NCBI RefSeq assembly: GCF_011761565.1
Contig: NZ_JAASRM010000001.1
Span: 3,286,139 to 3,350,138, forward strand
Length of the DNA: 64,000 nt
Reading direction: 5' to 3'
DNA from: Rhizomicrobium palustre
GTDB taxonomy: Bacteria; Pseudomonadota; Alphaproteobacteria; Micropepsales; Micropepsaceae
Shown: one piece after another, positions 19,602 through 29,000 of the stretch
How positions within the stretch are numbered: the stretch's first letter is position 1
Layout: every line of letters begins with the position of its first letter
Program-made: the position numbers and the translations under genes
The notes under the pieces: generated by a model
The model's input: the letters and a program-made list of their open reading frames with translations, nothing else
The model's database searches: none
Told to the model about the DNA's origin: nothing

Positions 19602-19789
19602 GGGAGGGTCGAAAAACGCCTGCGTTTTTCGGGGAGGGGTATGTCGCGTCGCATCCGGCTCGGCAGGATGGGTGAGTTTGCTCCAGAATTGTCCCCCTTC
19701 GCGCATTCTCGGGTGGCACGACATACCCCTCCCCGAAATTCCACGCGCGGCGCGCGTAAGAATTTCGACCCTCCCTCAAGGGGAGGGTG
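19588..19789. repeat. Nested inverted-repeat element (REP/MITE-like)
   Basis: A 202-base element with inverted ends. Each end is an 8-bp hairpin (ACCCTCCC/GGGAGGGT at 19589-19609 and 19768-19788) followed inward by TCGAAA. Further inside, a perfect 17-bp inverted pair lies at 19630-19646 and 19719-19735 (CGGGGAGGGGTATGTCG and its complement). Between the outer and inner arms sit secondary hairpins (GAAAAACGC/GCGTTTTTC on the left, GAAATTC/GAATTTC on the right). The 72-base centre has no coding potential. A third copy of the end hairpin lies at 28988-29008. It may also act as the lpxB terminator. Confidence 0.8.
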
Positions 19790-19827
19790 GAGTGGCTGCT
19801 TTCTGCCTCCTTGTGACAAACGAACCG

Positions 19828-19856
19828 TTGACGGCGCCTCTGCGCAACAATAGTTT
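19828..19856 (+). promoter_or_regulatory. Weak candidate promoter of the Thr leader
   Basis: TTGACG followed after 17 bases by TAGTTT lies just upstream of the leader ATG. The -10 match is poor. If it is real, transcription would start within a few bases of the leader ATG, giving a nearly leaderless peptide mRNA. That would fit the absence of a Shine-Dalgarno sequence. Confidence 0.3.
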
Positions 19857-19866
19857 GCCGCCCACG

Positions 19867-19938
19867 ATGAAGATGGTGCTCAAGCGCATGACGACGACGA
19901 CGACCAAGCCCTCCGGGGTTTTGGTTCGCGCGCGCTGA
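19867..19938 (+). CDS. Threonine-rich leader peptide of asd
   Basis: A 23-codon open frame (MKMVLKRM, then TTTTT, then KPSGVLVRAR) with five consecutive Thr codons (ACG x4, ACC at 19891-19905). It ends 27 bases before a rho-independent terminator in front of asd. This is the architecture of amino-acid-responsive leader peptides such as thrL. No Shine-Dalgarno sequence is apparent; translation could start at 19867, or at internal ATGs at 19873 or 19888. Aspartate-semialdehyde is a precursor of threonine, so the codon choice fits the gene controlled. Confidence 0.75.
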   Translation: MKMVLKRMTTTTTKPSGVLVRAR

Positions 19939-19997
19939 CGCCTAAACGCCAACGCAAACGACCCGAAGCCCCTGCCGCAAGGCCCGGGGCTTTTTTA
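19904..19997 (+). promoter_or_regulatory. Transcription attenuator (Thr-responsive) upstream of asd
   Basis: Competing structures are visible by eye. Segments 1 and 2 form a pause hairpin directly after the Thr codons (CCAAGCCC at 19904-19911 with GGGGTTTTGG at 19915-19924). Segment 2 (GGGGTTT, 19915-19921) can instead pair over 7 bp, including one G-U, with segment 3 (AAGCCCC, 19966-19972). Segment 3 also forms the 5' arm of the terminator. A ribosome stalled on the Thr codons would cover segment 1 and favour the 2:3 antiterminator. The pairing is seen in the sequence; the mechanism is inferred from classical attenuators. Confidence 0.7.
19966..19996 (+). terminator. Rho-independent terminator of the asd attenuator
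   Basis: The stem AAGCCCC/GGGGCTT (19966-19972 with 19986-19992) has a small internal loop, then an upper GCC/GGC stem closed by a GCAA tetraloop, and is followed by TTTTTT. It lies between the Thr leader and asd, 38 bases upstream of the asd ATG. Confidence 0.85.
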
Positions 19998-20034
19998 TTA
20001 CCCGCGCCGAAGGCAATACGAAGAGAGAGACGAC

Positions 20035-21039
20035 ATGAAAGCCAATCCCACTGTTGCCATCGTCGGCGCCACCGGCGCAGTCGGCGCCGAGTTCATCGGC
20101 TGCATCGAGACGCGCAATTTCCCGGTCGGCAAGCTGAAGGCGCTGGCCAGCGCCCGTTCTGCCGGCAAGACGCTGCCGTTCCGTGGGCAGCAGGTTGTCA
20201 TCGAAGAGCTGACCGAAGCTTCCTTCGAAGGCGTCGATATCGCGCTGTTCTCGGCGGGCGGCTCCATCTCCAAGAAATTCGCCCCCATCGCCGTCAAGGC
20301 GGGCGCGGTGGTGGTCGACAACTCCTCGGCCTTCCGCATGCTGGAGGACGTGCCGCTGGTGATCCCGGAGATCAACGCGAACCGCATCAAGGATCACAAG
20401 GGCATCATCGCCAACCCCAACTGCGCCACCATCACCGCCCTGGTGCCGCTCTGGCCGGTGCATAAGAAGAACCGCATCAAGCGCCTGATCATTTCCACCT
20501 ATCAGGCCGCCTCTGGCGCCGGTGCCGCGGCGATGGCCGAACTCGCCGACTCCACCAAGGCCTATCTTGAGGGCAAGCCTTACGAGCCCAAGGTGCTGCC
20601 GCATCCTTATGCCTTCAACCTCTTCAGCCATAACACCGCCATCGAAGAGACCGGCTATAATGGCGAGGAGACTAAGGTCATCATCGAGACCAGGAAGATC
20701 TTCGAAGACCAGCAAATTGCCGTGAACGCCACCTGCGTGCGCGTGCCGGTCTTACGTGCCCATTCGGAATCCATCACCTTCGAATGCGAAGCCCCGATCA
20801 CCCCGGAAGAGGTGCGCGCGCTGCTGATCGATGCGCCGGGCGTGAAGCTGGTGGACGACCGCGAGAAGAACTATTTCCCCATGCCGATCGACGCGTCGGG
20901 GCAGGGCGATGTCCTGGTCGGGCGCATCCGCAAGGACCTCTCGGACCCCTCCGGCCATTCGGTCTCGATCTTCGTCGCCGCGGACCAGCTTCTGAAGGGC
21001 GCCGCCCTTAACGCGGTGCAGATCGCCGAACTTCTGTAA
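20035..21039 (+). CDS. asd: Aspartate-semialdehyde dehydrogenase
   Basis: A 334-residue enzyme that reduces aspartyl phosphate to aspartate semialdehyde, feeding Thr, Met, Lys and diaminopimelate. It shows an N-terminal NADP-binding motif (VAIVGATGAVGAEF), the catalytic Cys130 in IANPNCATI and the substrate-binding CVRVPVLRAHSESI block. A GAAGAGAGA ribosome-binding site precedes the ATG. Expression is probably controlled by the Thr attenuator immediately upstream, a choice of signal that is unusual for a branch-point gene also needed for cell wall diaminopimelate. Confidence 0.97.
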   Translation: MKANPTVAIVGATGAVGAEFIGCIETRNFPVGKLKALASARSAGKTLPFRGQQVVIEELTEASFEGVDIALFSAGGSISKKFAPIAVKAGAVVVDNSSAFRMLEDVPLVIPEINANRIKDHKGIIANPNCATITALVPLWPVHKKNRIKRLIISTYQAASGAGAAAMAELADSTKAYLEGKPYEPKVLPHPYAFNLFSHNTAIEETGYNGEETKVIIETRKIFEDQQIAVNATCVRVPVLRAHSESITFECEAPITPEEVRALLIDAPGVKLVDDREKNYFPMPIDASGQGDVLVGRIRKDLSDPSGHSVSIFVAADQLLKGAALNAVQIAELL

Positions 21040-21050
21040 CGGGGTGCGGG

Positions 21051-21074
21051 CGGCCTCCTCGCATGGGGAGGCCG
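21051..21074 (+). terminator. Probable terminator after asd
   Basis: An 8-bp GC-rich hairpin (CGGCCTCC/GGAGGCCG) starts 12 bases after the asd stop. Only two T residues follow, so termination strength is uncertain. Confidence 0.5.
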
Positions 21075-21130
21075 TTCAGCCACGGTTCAGCTTACGCCAG
21101 TCACACTTCTGGGTAAGGAAGGGTGGCTCC

Positions 21131-21994
21131 ATGCGGTTTGCAGCAGCGGCGGTATTGGTGTGTGTGGCGGTGTCGGCGGCAGAGGCCGCCCCAACCTGTC
21201 TGAAACCAGCGGAGCTGAAGCTTCTAAAAACGGCCGTCCTGGAGCAGGCGCTCGCCACCGCGGCGCAAAGCTGCCATCTGGAGGCGGCACATGCCCGTTT
21301 CCGGGCGGTCTATCGCGCGGATTTGCAGGCGAGCGACCGCGCCCTGAAAGGCTTTTTTGCCAGCCGAAAATCGGGCGAGACCTACACCGCGTATAAGGCG
21401 CGGATTGGCCGGGAAATCGCTGGCCGCAGCCATGACGCCAAATTCTGCCGCGCGGCAGGTGTAATTTTCGCCATCGCCCTCAATCACGAAAAAGCCAGCC
21501 CGCCATCTTTGGGAGCTACCGGATATGAGCATTGCGCGATGCCCGGGATTCCATCCGCGCCGCAACATCCCCTTCAGATCGAAGCTGCGTCTGTGTCGCC
21601 TTCGCGCGAGATGCCGCCCGTTCCCTCCGTGAGGCCGCAGCCGGTCACCGTGGCCACGGCGGTGCCTCTGCGTTTGACGGCACCGCTTCATTCTAACGAT
21701 GCGCAAAAACAGGTGGAGTCGCCCGCGCAATCGCCCGTAGCCGAGCACGACGAAAGCTGGCGAGAGGCTTCTAATGTCGATCTTTCCAGCCTTGCTGATG
21801 CAGCGGATGAAGGCTCGCCTTATAAGCCGGGCGATCCCGTACCGAATGCGTACAAGCCTGGGGCCGTCTGGATCAGCGCCGCTGCGCAACCTGTCCAGCC
21901 CGCCCAGTACCAGCCACGCCCGCCGAACCCCGATGTCTATCTCGGTATAGATGGCCGCTGGCATCCAAGGCCACGCGAGGCCCATCGCGAGTAA
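21131..21994 (+). CDS. Exported protein of unknown function
   Basis: A 287-residue protein that I do not recognise. A signal peptide (residues 1-22, ending SAAEA) is followed by a helical N-terminal domain of about 110 residues with three Cys (PTCLKPAEL, AAQSCHLEA, AKFCRAAGV). A Pro/Gln/Val-rich low-complexity region with no clear domain comes next. The C-terminus is rich in Pro and Tyr (YKPGDPVPNAYKPGAVWIS) and ends close to VYLGIDGRWHPRP. I chose ATG at 21131 because it starts the signal peptide and has AAGGAAGGG upstream. It probably acts in the periplasm or outer envelope. Confidence 0.75.
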   Translation: MRFAAAAVLVCVAVSAAEAAPTCLKPAELKLLKTAVLEQALATAAQSCHLEAAHARFRAVYRADLQASDRALKGFFASRKSGETYTAYKARIGREIAGRSHDAKFCRAAGVIFAIALNHEKASPPSLGATGYEHCAMPGIPSAPQHPLQIEAASVSPSREMPPVPSVRPQPVTVATAVPLRLTAPLHSNDAQKQVESPAQSPVAEHDESWREASNVDLSSLADAADEGSPYKPGDPVPNAYKPGAVWISAAAQPVQPAQYQPRPPNPDVYLGIDGRWHPRPREAHRE

Positions 21995-22144
21995 CGTCCG
22001 GTTTGTTTTACGAACTTATTCGTACGTCGTGCTGCGCATCGGCATCCGTATAATCCACGATACGTCTTCGCTGCTTGGCTTTAGAGTTAATTTTACCTCT
22101 ACCGCTATCGTCACCCCGTAATCTTGGGTTGGGCGAGAAACGTG

Positions 22145-23959
22145 ATGCGGGACATGACAGCGGCGCCATCGCGCGGCATCGCCTTCAAGCTGACGATATC
22201 GCAAATCGTGATGGCGGTGATCGCCGTGGCCGCGATCGTCCTCTTGATGGCGATCTATCGCCTGACGGAAGCGCAAGTCTCGCGGGATGTGGCAGAGGCC
22301 AATGCGCAAGCAAGCCTCGCCTTCAATTTGCAGCGGGCCCGCAAGGAAACCGAAATCGACATCATTCAGATCCAGCAATATCTGCAAGATGTCTCAGCTA
22401 CGCGTCTGGTTGATGGTCTTGGAGCTGATGATTGGACCATCGTGGCCGATTATGCGCAGCGCTTTGACAAAGATATCGGTGAAGCCCGTCAGATCGCCGA
22501 GCAGCTCGGCGACACTGTTCTGGTGGGTGTGCTTGATAAGATGAAGGCCGAGTTTCCCGCCTATTACGAGACCGGCCGTGAAATGGCGAAGGCCTATATC
22601 AAGGATGGCCCGCTGGGCGGTAATGCGGCCATGCCGAAATTCGACGCCGCCGCGACGGCTTTGACTGAGGCCATCAAGGCCGCTGATGGTCGGATTGCCG
22701 CGATCCGGGAAGCCGCCGATGCAGGACGAGCCGCCGCTGCTGCCTCGCGCCAGCGCGCGAATGATTACATGACTATTTTGGGCGTTATCCTTGCGGTCGT
22801 TCTGGTTGTGGTCAGTGTTCTGATTTTGCGTTTTGTGCGGAACAGCCTGTTGCGCCCGCTGGCTCGGGCAACCCACGTGCTGGACGAGATGGCGTGTGGC
22901 AATACCGATGTGTCGGTCGCTGAATTCACCAGCGATGACGAAATGGGTCAACTCGTGCTGGCGCTGCAAAAAGTTCGTCGCAACGCGCAAGAGACCTATG
23001 AAGCCGAGCGCCGCAAGGAAGAGGCCGTGATTTCATCACTGGGCAAAGGCCTGCACGCGCTGGCGAGCGGCGATCTCAATTATCGCCTGGAAGAAGACAT
23101 GGCGGGCGCTTTCGCGGCCTTGCGCGCGGATTTCAATGCAGCATTGGCACGGCTGCAGCAGACCATCGCGACCGTGGCCGAGACTGCGGGAAGCGTCGCT
23201 CATGGTGCGGGCGAAATTTCGAGCGCCACAGATCTTTTGGCCAAGCGCGCTGAGCATCAGGCGGCGAGCCTGGAAGAAACCTCAGCGGCATTACAGGAAA
23301 TAACCAATACCATCACCGTGACGGCGGAGAACGCCAAGGAAGCGCGCGATGTCGTGGCCAATGCCAAAGGCTCGGCGGAGAAGGGCGGCGAGGTTGTCAC
23401 CACCGCCGTTGCGGCCATGGAGGAGATTTCCAAATCCTCCAAGAAAATTTTCGATATCGTCGGTGTGATCGATGAGATCGCCTTCCAGACCAATCTTCTG
23501 GCGCTCAATGCCGGTGTAGAGGCGGCGCGGGCAGGCGATTCAGGGCGCGGTTTTGCCGTGGTAGCTTCGGAAGTGCGCGCACTGGCACAGCGTTGCGGCA
23601 AAGCTGCCAAAGAGATCAAGGACCTTATCGCGGCCTCGCATGAGCAAGTGGAATCCGGCGTGGCGCTGGTGAACCGGTCGGGCGAGGCTTTGGGCGATAT
23701 TCTGGGCCAGGTCAGCCGTATCAATGCGCTGGTGGCCGATATGGCGCAAGTCTCCGAGCAGCAGGCCGCCAGCATCAAGCAGATCACGACGGCGGTTTCC
23801 GATATGGATACGGTCACCCAGCAAAGCGCTTCCATGGTGCAGCATAATCGCGAGGTCGCCCACGATTTGTCGCGCCAGACCGGCGCACTCGCCAAGCTGG
23901 TGGCGTTCTTCTCTACGGGCTCAAAAGCGCTCGCGCCGCAAAACCGCAGAGCCGCGTAA
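22145..23959 (+). CDS. Methyl-accepting chemotaxis protein (orphan)
   Basis: A 604-residue chemoreceptor. A membrane helix near the N-terminus (about 17-38), a periplasmic helical sensor of about 170 residues, a second membrane helix (about 211-230), a HAMP domain and a cytoplasmic signalling domain are visible. The kinase-contact hairpin tip is EIAFQTNLLALNAGVEAARAGDSG. Unlike the three receptors of the che operon it ends in APQNRRAA, with no CheR-tether pentapeptide. A start at TTG 22124 or GTG 22142 is possible; ATG 22145 was chosen. It stands alone between an unknown exported protein and gltA. Confidence 0.93.
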   Translation: MRDMTAAPSRGIAFKLTISQIVMAVIAVAAIVLLMAIYRLTEAQVSRDVAEANAQASLAFNLQRARKETEIDIIQIQQYLQDVSATRLVDGLGADDWTIVADYAQRFDKDIGEARQIAEQLGDTVLVGVLDKMKAEFPAYYETGREMAKAYIKDGPLGGNAAMPKFDAAATALTEAIKAADGRIAAIREAADAGRAAAAASRQRANDYMTILGVILAVVLVVVSVLILRFVRNSLLRPLARATHVLDEMACGNTDVSVAEFTSDDEMGQLVLALQKVRRNAQETYEAERRKEEAVISSLGKGLHALASGDLNYRLEEDMAGAFAALRADFNAALARLQQTIATVAETAGSVAHGAGEISSATDLLAKRAEHQAASLEETSAALQEITNTITVTAENAKEARDVVANAKGSAEKGGEVVTTAVAAMEEISKSSKKIFDIVGVIDEIAFQTNLLALNAGVEAARAGDSGRGFAVVASEVRALAQRCGKAAKEIKDLIAASHEQVESGVALVNRSGEALGDILGQVSRINALVADMAQVSEQQAASIKQITTAVSDMDTVTQQSASMVQHNREVAHDLSRQTGALAKLVAFFSTGSKALAPQNRRAA

Positions 23960-23964
23960 AAGAA

Positions 23965-23999
23965 AACGCCCCGCTGTTTCCAACGGGGCGTTCGTTTTT
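23965..23999. terminator. Bidirectional rho-independent terminator
   Basis: A perfect 9-bp stem (AACGCCCCG/CGGGGCGTT) with a 10-base loop is followed by TTCGTTTTT on the plus strand and by TTTTCTTTT on the minus strand. It lies between the convergent chemoreceptor and gltA genes and can serve both. Confidence 0.88.
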
Positions 24000-24012
24000 G
24001 ATGTGAACCAGA

Positions 24013-25320
24013 TCAACGCGCGTCGAGCGGGACGTAATCGCGCTGTTGCGCGCCGGTATAAAGCTGGCGCGGACGGCCGATCTTCTGATGCGGGTCTTCC
24101 AGCATCTCTTTCCACTGGCCGATCCAGCCCACTGTGCGCGCGAGCGCGAAGAGGGCGGTGAACATCGACACCGGGAAGCCGAGCGCACGCAGGGTGATGC
24201 CCGAATAGAAGTCGATATTGGGATAAAGCTTCTTCTCGACGAAATACTCGTCCTGCAGCGCGATGCGCTCCAGCTCCACAGCCACATGCAATAACGGATC
24301 GTCATGCTGGCCGAGCTCATCGAGCACGGCGTGGCACTGGATCTGCATCGCCTTCGCGCGCGGATCGTAGTTCTTATAGACGCGGTGACCGAAGCCCATC
24401 AGGCGGAAAGGATCGTTCTTATCCTTGGCCCGGCGGATGAACTCGGGAATGCGGTCCACCGTGCCGATGGTTTCCAGCATCTTCAGCGCCGCTTCATTGG
24501 CGCCGCCATGCGCGGGGCCCCAGAGGCAGGCGATGCCGGCCGCGATACAGGCAAACGGGTTCGCGCCCGAGGAACCGGCAAGACGCACGGTCGAGGTCGA
24601 CGCGTTCTGCTCGTGATCGGCGTGCAGGATGAAGATGGTGTCGAGCGCCTTGGCGAGCACCGGGTTCACCACATATTCCTCAGCCGGGACCGAGAAGCAC
24701 ATATGCAGGAAATTCTCGGTATAGCCGAGCTTGTTCTTCGGATAGACGAAGGGCAGGCCGGTGGAATAGCGATAGGCCATCGCCGCAATGGTCGGGATCT
24801 TGGAGACGAGACGCACGCAGGCGATCTCGCGCTGGCGCGGATCGTTGATGTCGAGTGAGTCGTGATAGAAGGCCGAGAGGGCCCCGACGACGCCGCACAT
24901 CACCGCCATGGGATGGGCGTCACGGCGGAAGCCGCGATAGAACGAAGCCAGCTGTTCATGCACCATCGTGTGATGGGTGATGGTGTAGTCGAACTTCGTC
25001 ATTTCCTCCTTGTTCGGCAGATCGCCGTAGAGGAGCAGGTAGCAGACTTCCAAGAAGCTCGATTTGGCGGCGAGCTGGTCGATGGGATAGCCGCGATAGA
25101 GCAGAATGCCCTCATCGCCGTCGATGAAGGTGATGTCGCTTTCGCAGCTGCCCGTCGAGGTGAAGCCGGGGTCATAGGTGAACACGCCAGCTTCGGCGTA
25201 GAGCTTTCGGATATCGACCACGTCCGGGCCTTGGCTGCCGCTGAATACCGGCAAGTCGACTTTCTTGCCTTTGATCTCCAGGGTCGCTGTGCCGTTCGGC
25301 ACTGCCTTACTGTCTCGCAT
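24013..25320 (-). CDS. gltA: Citrate synthase (type II)
   Basis: A 435-residue hexameric-type citrate synthase, the entry enzyme of the TCA cycle. It shows an N-terminal beta-sheet domain ([20 protein letters not shown]), catalytic His in [16 protein letters not shown], the [13 protein letters not shown] block and the [15 protein letters not shown] motif with the second active-site His. The length is normal. It lies 82 bases downstream of gltX, in the same direction. Confidence 0.98.
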   Translation of the reverse strand: MRDSKAVPNGTATLEIKGKKVDLPVFSGSQGPDVVDIRKLYAEAGVFTYDPGFTSTGSCESDITFIDGDEGILLYRGYPIDQLAAKSSFLEVCYLLLYGDLPNKEEMTKFDYTITHHTMVHEQLASFYRGFRRDAHPMAVMCGVVGALSAFYHDSLDINDPRQREIACVRLVSKIPTIAAMAYRYSTGLPFVYPKNKLGYTENFLHMCFSVPAEEYVVNPVLAKALDTIFILHADHEQNASTSTVRLAGSSGANPFACIAAGIACLWGPAHGGANEAALKMLETIGTVDRIPEFIRRAKDKNDPFRLMGFGHRVYKNYDPRAKAMQIQCHAVLDELGQHDDPLLHVAVELERIALQDEYFVEKKLYPNIDFYSGITLRALGFPVSMFTALFALARTVGWIGQWKEMLEDPHQKIGRPRQLYTGAQQRDYVPLDAR

Positions 25321-25402
25321 CGTGGTCTCCCGTTAAACGATCTGTCGCGCTTTCCTGCAATGCAGCAATTTTCCGAGTGCGCTGTCAATCGCTAGAACGG
25401 CT

Positions 25403-26815
25403 CTAAATCGTGTGTGCTGAGAGCCTAGTAAGAGATTCGTTACGTCCCAGCACCTCCAACATTGCAAAAATTGGTGGCGAGGTGGTTTTGCCGGTGAGCG
25501 CGGCGCGCAGCGGCTGGGCCACTTGCCCCAATTTTAGCCCCTTGGCTTCGGCGAATGCACGCGCTTTGTCTTCCAAAGCGTGGGCTGTCCACGCGCTGTC
25601 TGTCAGCGTTGTCAGGAATTCGCCGAGGTTTTTCTTGGCGTCGTCATTCAGCAATTTGGCGGCGGCTTCATCAGGCGTCCGTACGCCATCGGTGAAGAGG
25701 AATTCCGCCGCGCTGGTCAGTTCGACCAGGGTTTTGGCACGTTCCTTGAGCTGCGGCATTGCTTTTACGAGGCGTTCGCGCGCAAGCGCAGAAAGAGTGC
25801 GCGGTGGGGTTTCGCGTGCCAGCATCGCTGCAATCTCGTCAGCCAATGCTGTGTCGGCCATCTCGCGCAGGTAATGAGCGTTCAGATTATCGAGCTTCTT
25901 GAAATCGAGTCGCGCCGGGCTCTTGCCGATGCTCTCGAGATTGAACCATTCCACAGCCTGCTTTGTGGGAATGATCTCGTCATTGCCATGGCTCCAGCCG
26001 AGGCGGAGCAGGTAGTTGCGCATGGTTTCGGGCAGATAGCCCATGTCGCGATAGGCTTCCACCGCCAGCGCACCATGGCGCTTGGAGAGCTTGGCGCCGT
26101 CCGGGCCATGGATCAGCGGAACGTGGCCATAGACAGGCTCCGGCCAGCCCAGCGCCTTGATCAGCTGCATCTGGCGAGCGGCATTGTTGAGATGGTCGTC
26201 GCCACGGATGATGTGGGTTACGCCCATATCGTAATCGTCCACCACCACGGCCAGCATATAGGTCGGGGTGCCGTCGGAGCGCAGCAGGATCATGTCGTCG
26301 AGCTGCTCATTGGCAAAACGCACATCGCCTTGGACGATATCGCGGATGATGGTCTCGCCGCTGTCTTGCGCCTTGAGGCGGATCACGAAAGGCGCGCCTT
26401 CGGGGGCATCCTTGGGACCCTTGTCGCGCCAGCGCCCGTCATAGCGGATGGGCTTGCCAGCGGCGCGCTGGGCGGCGCGCATCTCATCGAGCTCCGCCGG
26501 GGTGGCATAGCAACGATAGGCACGGCCTTGGCTAAGCAGCAGCTCGGCCACTTCGCGGTGCCGCGGGGCGCGTTCGAACTGATAGGTGATCTCACCATCA
26601 TGATCGAGTTCCAGCCACTTCATGCCGTTCAGGATGGCGGCCACGGCTTCCGGGGTGGAGCGCTCGCGGTCGGTATCCTCAATACGCAGCAGGAACTTGC
26701 CGCCCGTATGGCGGGCATAGAGCCAGTTGAAGAGGGCCGTGCGGGCACCGCCGATATGCAGCATGCCGGTGGGCGAAGGCGCAAAGCGCAGGACGGGGGT
26801 CATAGGTTCTGTCAT
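25403..26815 (-). CDS. gltX: Glutamyl-tRNA synthetase
   Basis: A class I aminoacyl-tRNA synthetase of 470 residues. The HIGH-type motif is in [19 protein letters not shown] and the KMSKS-type motif is KLSKRHG. A complete anticodon-binding C-terminal region follows ([18 protein letters not shown]). It diverges from comEC with only 37 bases between starts. Alphaproteobacteria often carry two GluRS paralogs, so a second copy elsewhere is possible. Confidence 0.97.
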   Translation of the reverse strand: MTEPMTPVLRFAPSPTGMLHIGGARTALFNWLYARHTGGKFLLRIEDTDRERSTPEAVAAILNGMKWLELDHDGEITYQFERAPRHREVAELLLSQGRAYRCYATPAELDEMRAAQRAAGKPIRYDGRWRDKGPKDAPEGAPFVIRLKAQDSGETIIRDIVQGDVRFANEQLDDMILLRSDGTPTYMLAVVVDDYDMGVTHIIRGDDHLNNAARQMQLIKALGWPEPVYGHVPLIHGPDGAKLSKRHGALAVEAYRDMGYLPETMRNYLLRLGWSHGNDEIIPTKQAVEWFNLESIGKSPARLDFKKLDNLNAHYLREMADTALADEIAAMLARETPPRTLSALARERLVKAMPQLKERAKTLVELTSAAEFLFTDGVRTPDEAAAKLLNDDAKKNLGEFLTTLTDSAWTAHALEDKARAFAEAKGLKLGQVAQPLRAALTGKTTSPPIFAMLEVLGRNESLTRLSAHTI

Positions 26816-26852
26816 GATGGGGATCGGGGGCTAATCGCGAATTGGGCTTTAA

Positions 26853-29000
26853 GTGATTGCGCGGCCAAGTGCAATTTCGCTGAGGGGCGGAGAGGGCTTT
26901 ATTGCCGCTTTGTGCGGATTTGTGGCCGATGGGCTGCGCAATATTCGCGCATCAGCGCTTTCAGACCGCATCCGCTGGCCATTATGGCTGCCGGTCGCGC
27001 AAGGCGCCGGAATCGGCTGGTATTTCGCGCTGCTGCAGGAGCCGCCGCTCAAAACCGCCTATGGCGCGCTGGCGATGGCGCTTTTGGCCGGGGTTCTGGC
27101 CGTTTTCAGCCCCAGCGCCAGGCTCAAAATCCTTCTGGCACTCGTGGCGGCGTTTGCGCTGGGATTCGGCACGGCCAAGTTGCGCAGCGACAGCGTGGCG
27201 GCACCGGTACTGACCGAGCGTATCGGTCCCTTGCACATCACGGCGCTGGTGGTGGGCTCCGAACCGCGCGGCTATGGCAGCAGGCTGCTGCTGGAGCCTT
27301 TCCCCATCGACCGCTTGGGCGCGCGGACACCCAAATACATCCGCCTGACGGTGCGGGCGCATAGCGCTGTGCCGCGGCCCGGCGATTGGGTTGAGGTGAT
27401 CGCCATTTTGATGCCGCCGCCGGAACCCTCCATGCCCGGCGATTACGATTTTGGCCGCTGGGCCTATTTTCAGCAGATTGGCGCGGTCGGGTATCTTTAC
27501 GGCGTGCCGCAAGAGATCGCGCCGCCACGGCTGCACACGCTGTTGGAGAAGCTGCGCGCGGGGCTGGAGGATTTGCGCGGGCGCATGACCGCGCGTGTAC
27601 GGAGCATTATTCCGGGGCGCGATGGGGTGATCTCGGCGGCGCTGATCACCGGGCAGCGTGTCGATATCGATGCCTCCGATCAGACGGCTTTTCGCGATTC
27701 CGGGCTGATGCATGTGCTGTCGATATCGGGTCTGCATCTGGCGCTCGCGGGCGGGTTCTTCTTCTGGACCATCCGCGCCTTCTTCGCGCTTTTCCCGTCC
27801 ATCGTTCTGCGGCATCCCATCAAGAAATGGGCTGCCATCGGCGCGCTGGCGGGATCGACCTTCTATCTTCTCATTTCAGGCTGCGAGGCGCCTGCGGTGC
27901 GCTCCTGGATCATGCTGGCGGTGATGTTTTGCGCCATTCTGGTGGACCGGCCCGCGCTCTCGATGCGATCTGTGGCGCTTTCCGCTGGCTTTATTCTGCT
28001 CGTCACGCCCGAGAACATGCTCGATCCTGGGTGCCAAATGTCCTTCGCCGCCGTGATCGGGCTGATCGCGTTTGCGGAATGGAGTGCGGCCCATCGCGGC
28101 GAGGAAACGCGCAAAAGCTGGCTGTTCAAGGCCTGGCAGTATCTCGGCGGCATCTGCATCACCAGCATCATCGCCGGGCTTTGCACCGCGCCCATCGCCA
28201 TCTTTCATTTCGACCGCGCCTCGCCGTTTGGCATTCTCGCCAATCTCGCGGCCTTGCCCGTGGTGGGCGCGGTGATCATGCCCGCCGCCACCGCCGCCAT
28301 GGTGCTGATGCCATTCGGTCTCGATGAATGGACCCTCATTATCATGGGCAAGGGCGTGGCGGTGATGATGGCGATTGCCCATTGGGTGGCGGCGTTGCCG
28401 GGCGCGGGCACGGTGGTTCCGGCTTGGCCTGGGGCGGCGGTGGCCGCAGTGATGACGGGCGGCTTATGGATCGCGTTCTGGCGCAAATCCTGGCGCTGGC
28501 TGGGGCTCTTGCCGGTGCTTGGAGGAATTGCTTTCGCGCTGACTGCCGAGCCGCCGGATTTATTGGTGGCACGCGATGGGCGCACGGTGGCGCTGCGCCT
28601 AAATGATGGACGTTTCGGCTTCATCGGTAAGGTGAAGGATCGTTATGCCGCCGAGAATTGGCTCAGGCGCGCTGGCGATGAACGAAAGCCCGACGAGGCG
28701 ATTGGCGGGGCAGGGATGACATGCGATGCGCTTGGCTGCATTGCGCGGCTGCGCGGTGCCACCGTGGCGGTAGATTTGCGCGCCGAAGCCTTGGGCGAAG
28801 ATTGCACCACGGCTGATATCCTCGTCAGCGCGACGCAAGCGCATGGGTTTTGTGTGGGGCCAAAACTCGTGATCGACCGCAGTGATCTCGATGCCAACGG
28901 CGCTTACGCTGTGCGGTTCAACCCGCTGACGGTGGAGACGGTGGCGGGTCTACGCGGGCAACGGCCGTGGAGTGGGCGCTCAACTCAACCCTCCCCTTGA
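26853..29000 (+). CDS. ComEC/Rec2 family DNA-uptake channel protein
   Basis: A polytopic membrane protein of 715 residues. After two or three N-terminal helices comes a DUF4131-like soluble segment (about 100-230), then the competence domain with its conserved DSGLMHVLSISGLHLALAGG and SGCEAPAVRSWIMLAVMF motifs in a multi-helix core. The C-terminal region (about 560-715) is in the position of a beta-lactamase-like domain but lacks recognisable metal ligands. The GTG start at 26853 is tentative. The last codons (QPSP) and the stop lie in a repeat hairpin. Confidence 0.9.
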   Translation: MIARPSAISLRGGEGFIAALCGFVADGLRNIRASALSDRIRWPLWLPVAQGAGIGWYFALLQEPPLKTAYGALAMALLAGVLAVFSPSARLKILLALVAAFALGFGTAKLRSDSVAAPVLTERIGPLHITALVVGSEPRGYGSRLLLEPFPIDRLGARTPKYIRLTVRAHSAVPRPGDWVEVIAILMPPPEPSMPGDYDFGRWAYFQQIGAVGYLYGVPQEIAPPRLHTLLEKLRAGLEDLRGRMTARVRSIIPGRDGVISAALITGQRVDIDASDQTAFRDSGLMHVLSISGLHLALAGGFFFWTIRAFFALFPSIVLRHPIKKWAAIGALAGSTFYLLISGCEAPAVRSWIMLAVMFCAILVDRPALSMRSVALSAGFILLVTPENMLDPGCQMSFAAVIGLIAFAEWSAAHRGEETRKSWLFKAWQYLGGICITSIIAGLCTAPIAIFHFDRASPFGILANLAALPVVGAVIMPAATAAMVLMPFGLDEWTLIIMGKGVAVMMAIAHWVAALPGAGTVVPAWPGAAVAAVMTGGLWIAFWRKSWRWLGLLPVLGGIAFALTAEPPDLLVARDGRTVALRLNDGRFGFIGKVKDRYAAENWLRRAGDERKPDEAIGGAGMTCDALGCIARLRGATVAVDLRAEALGEDCTTADILVSATQAHGFCVGPKLVIDRSDLDANGAYAVRFNPLTVETVAGLRGQRPWSGRSTQPSP

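Noticed and set aside
19602..19866. Small gene continuing from the lpxB end across the repeat
   Set aside because: A frame is open, but most of it is the inverted-repeat element; only the last 23 codons make sense, as the Thr leader peptide.
25580..27364. 594-residue open frame on the plus strand across gltX and the comEC start
   Set aside because: It is the mirror of gltX codon bias and then runs in the wrong frame into comEC; no domain is recognisable.
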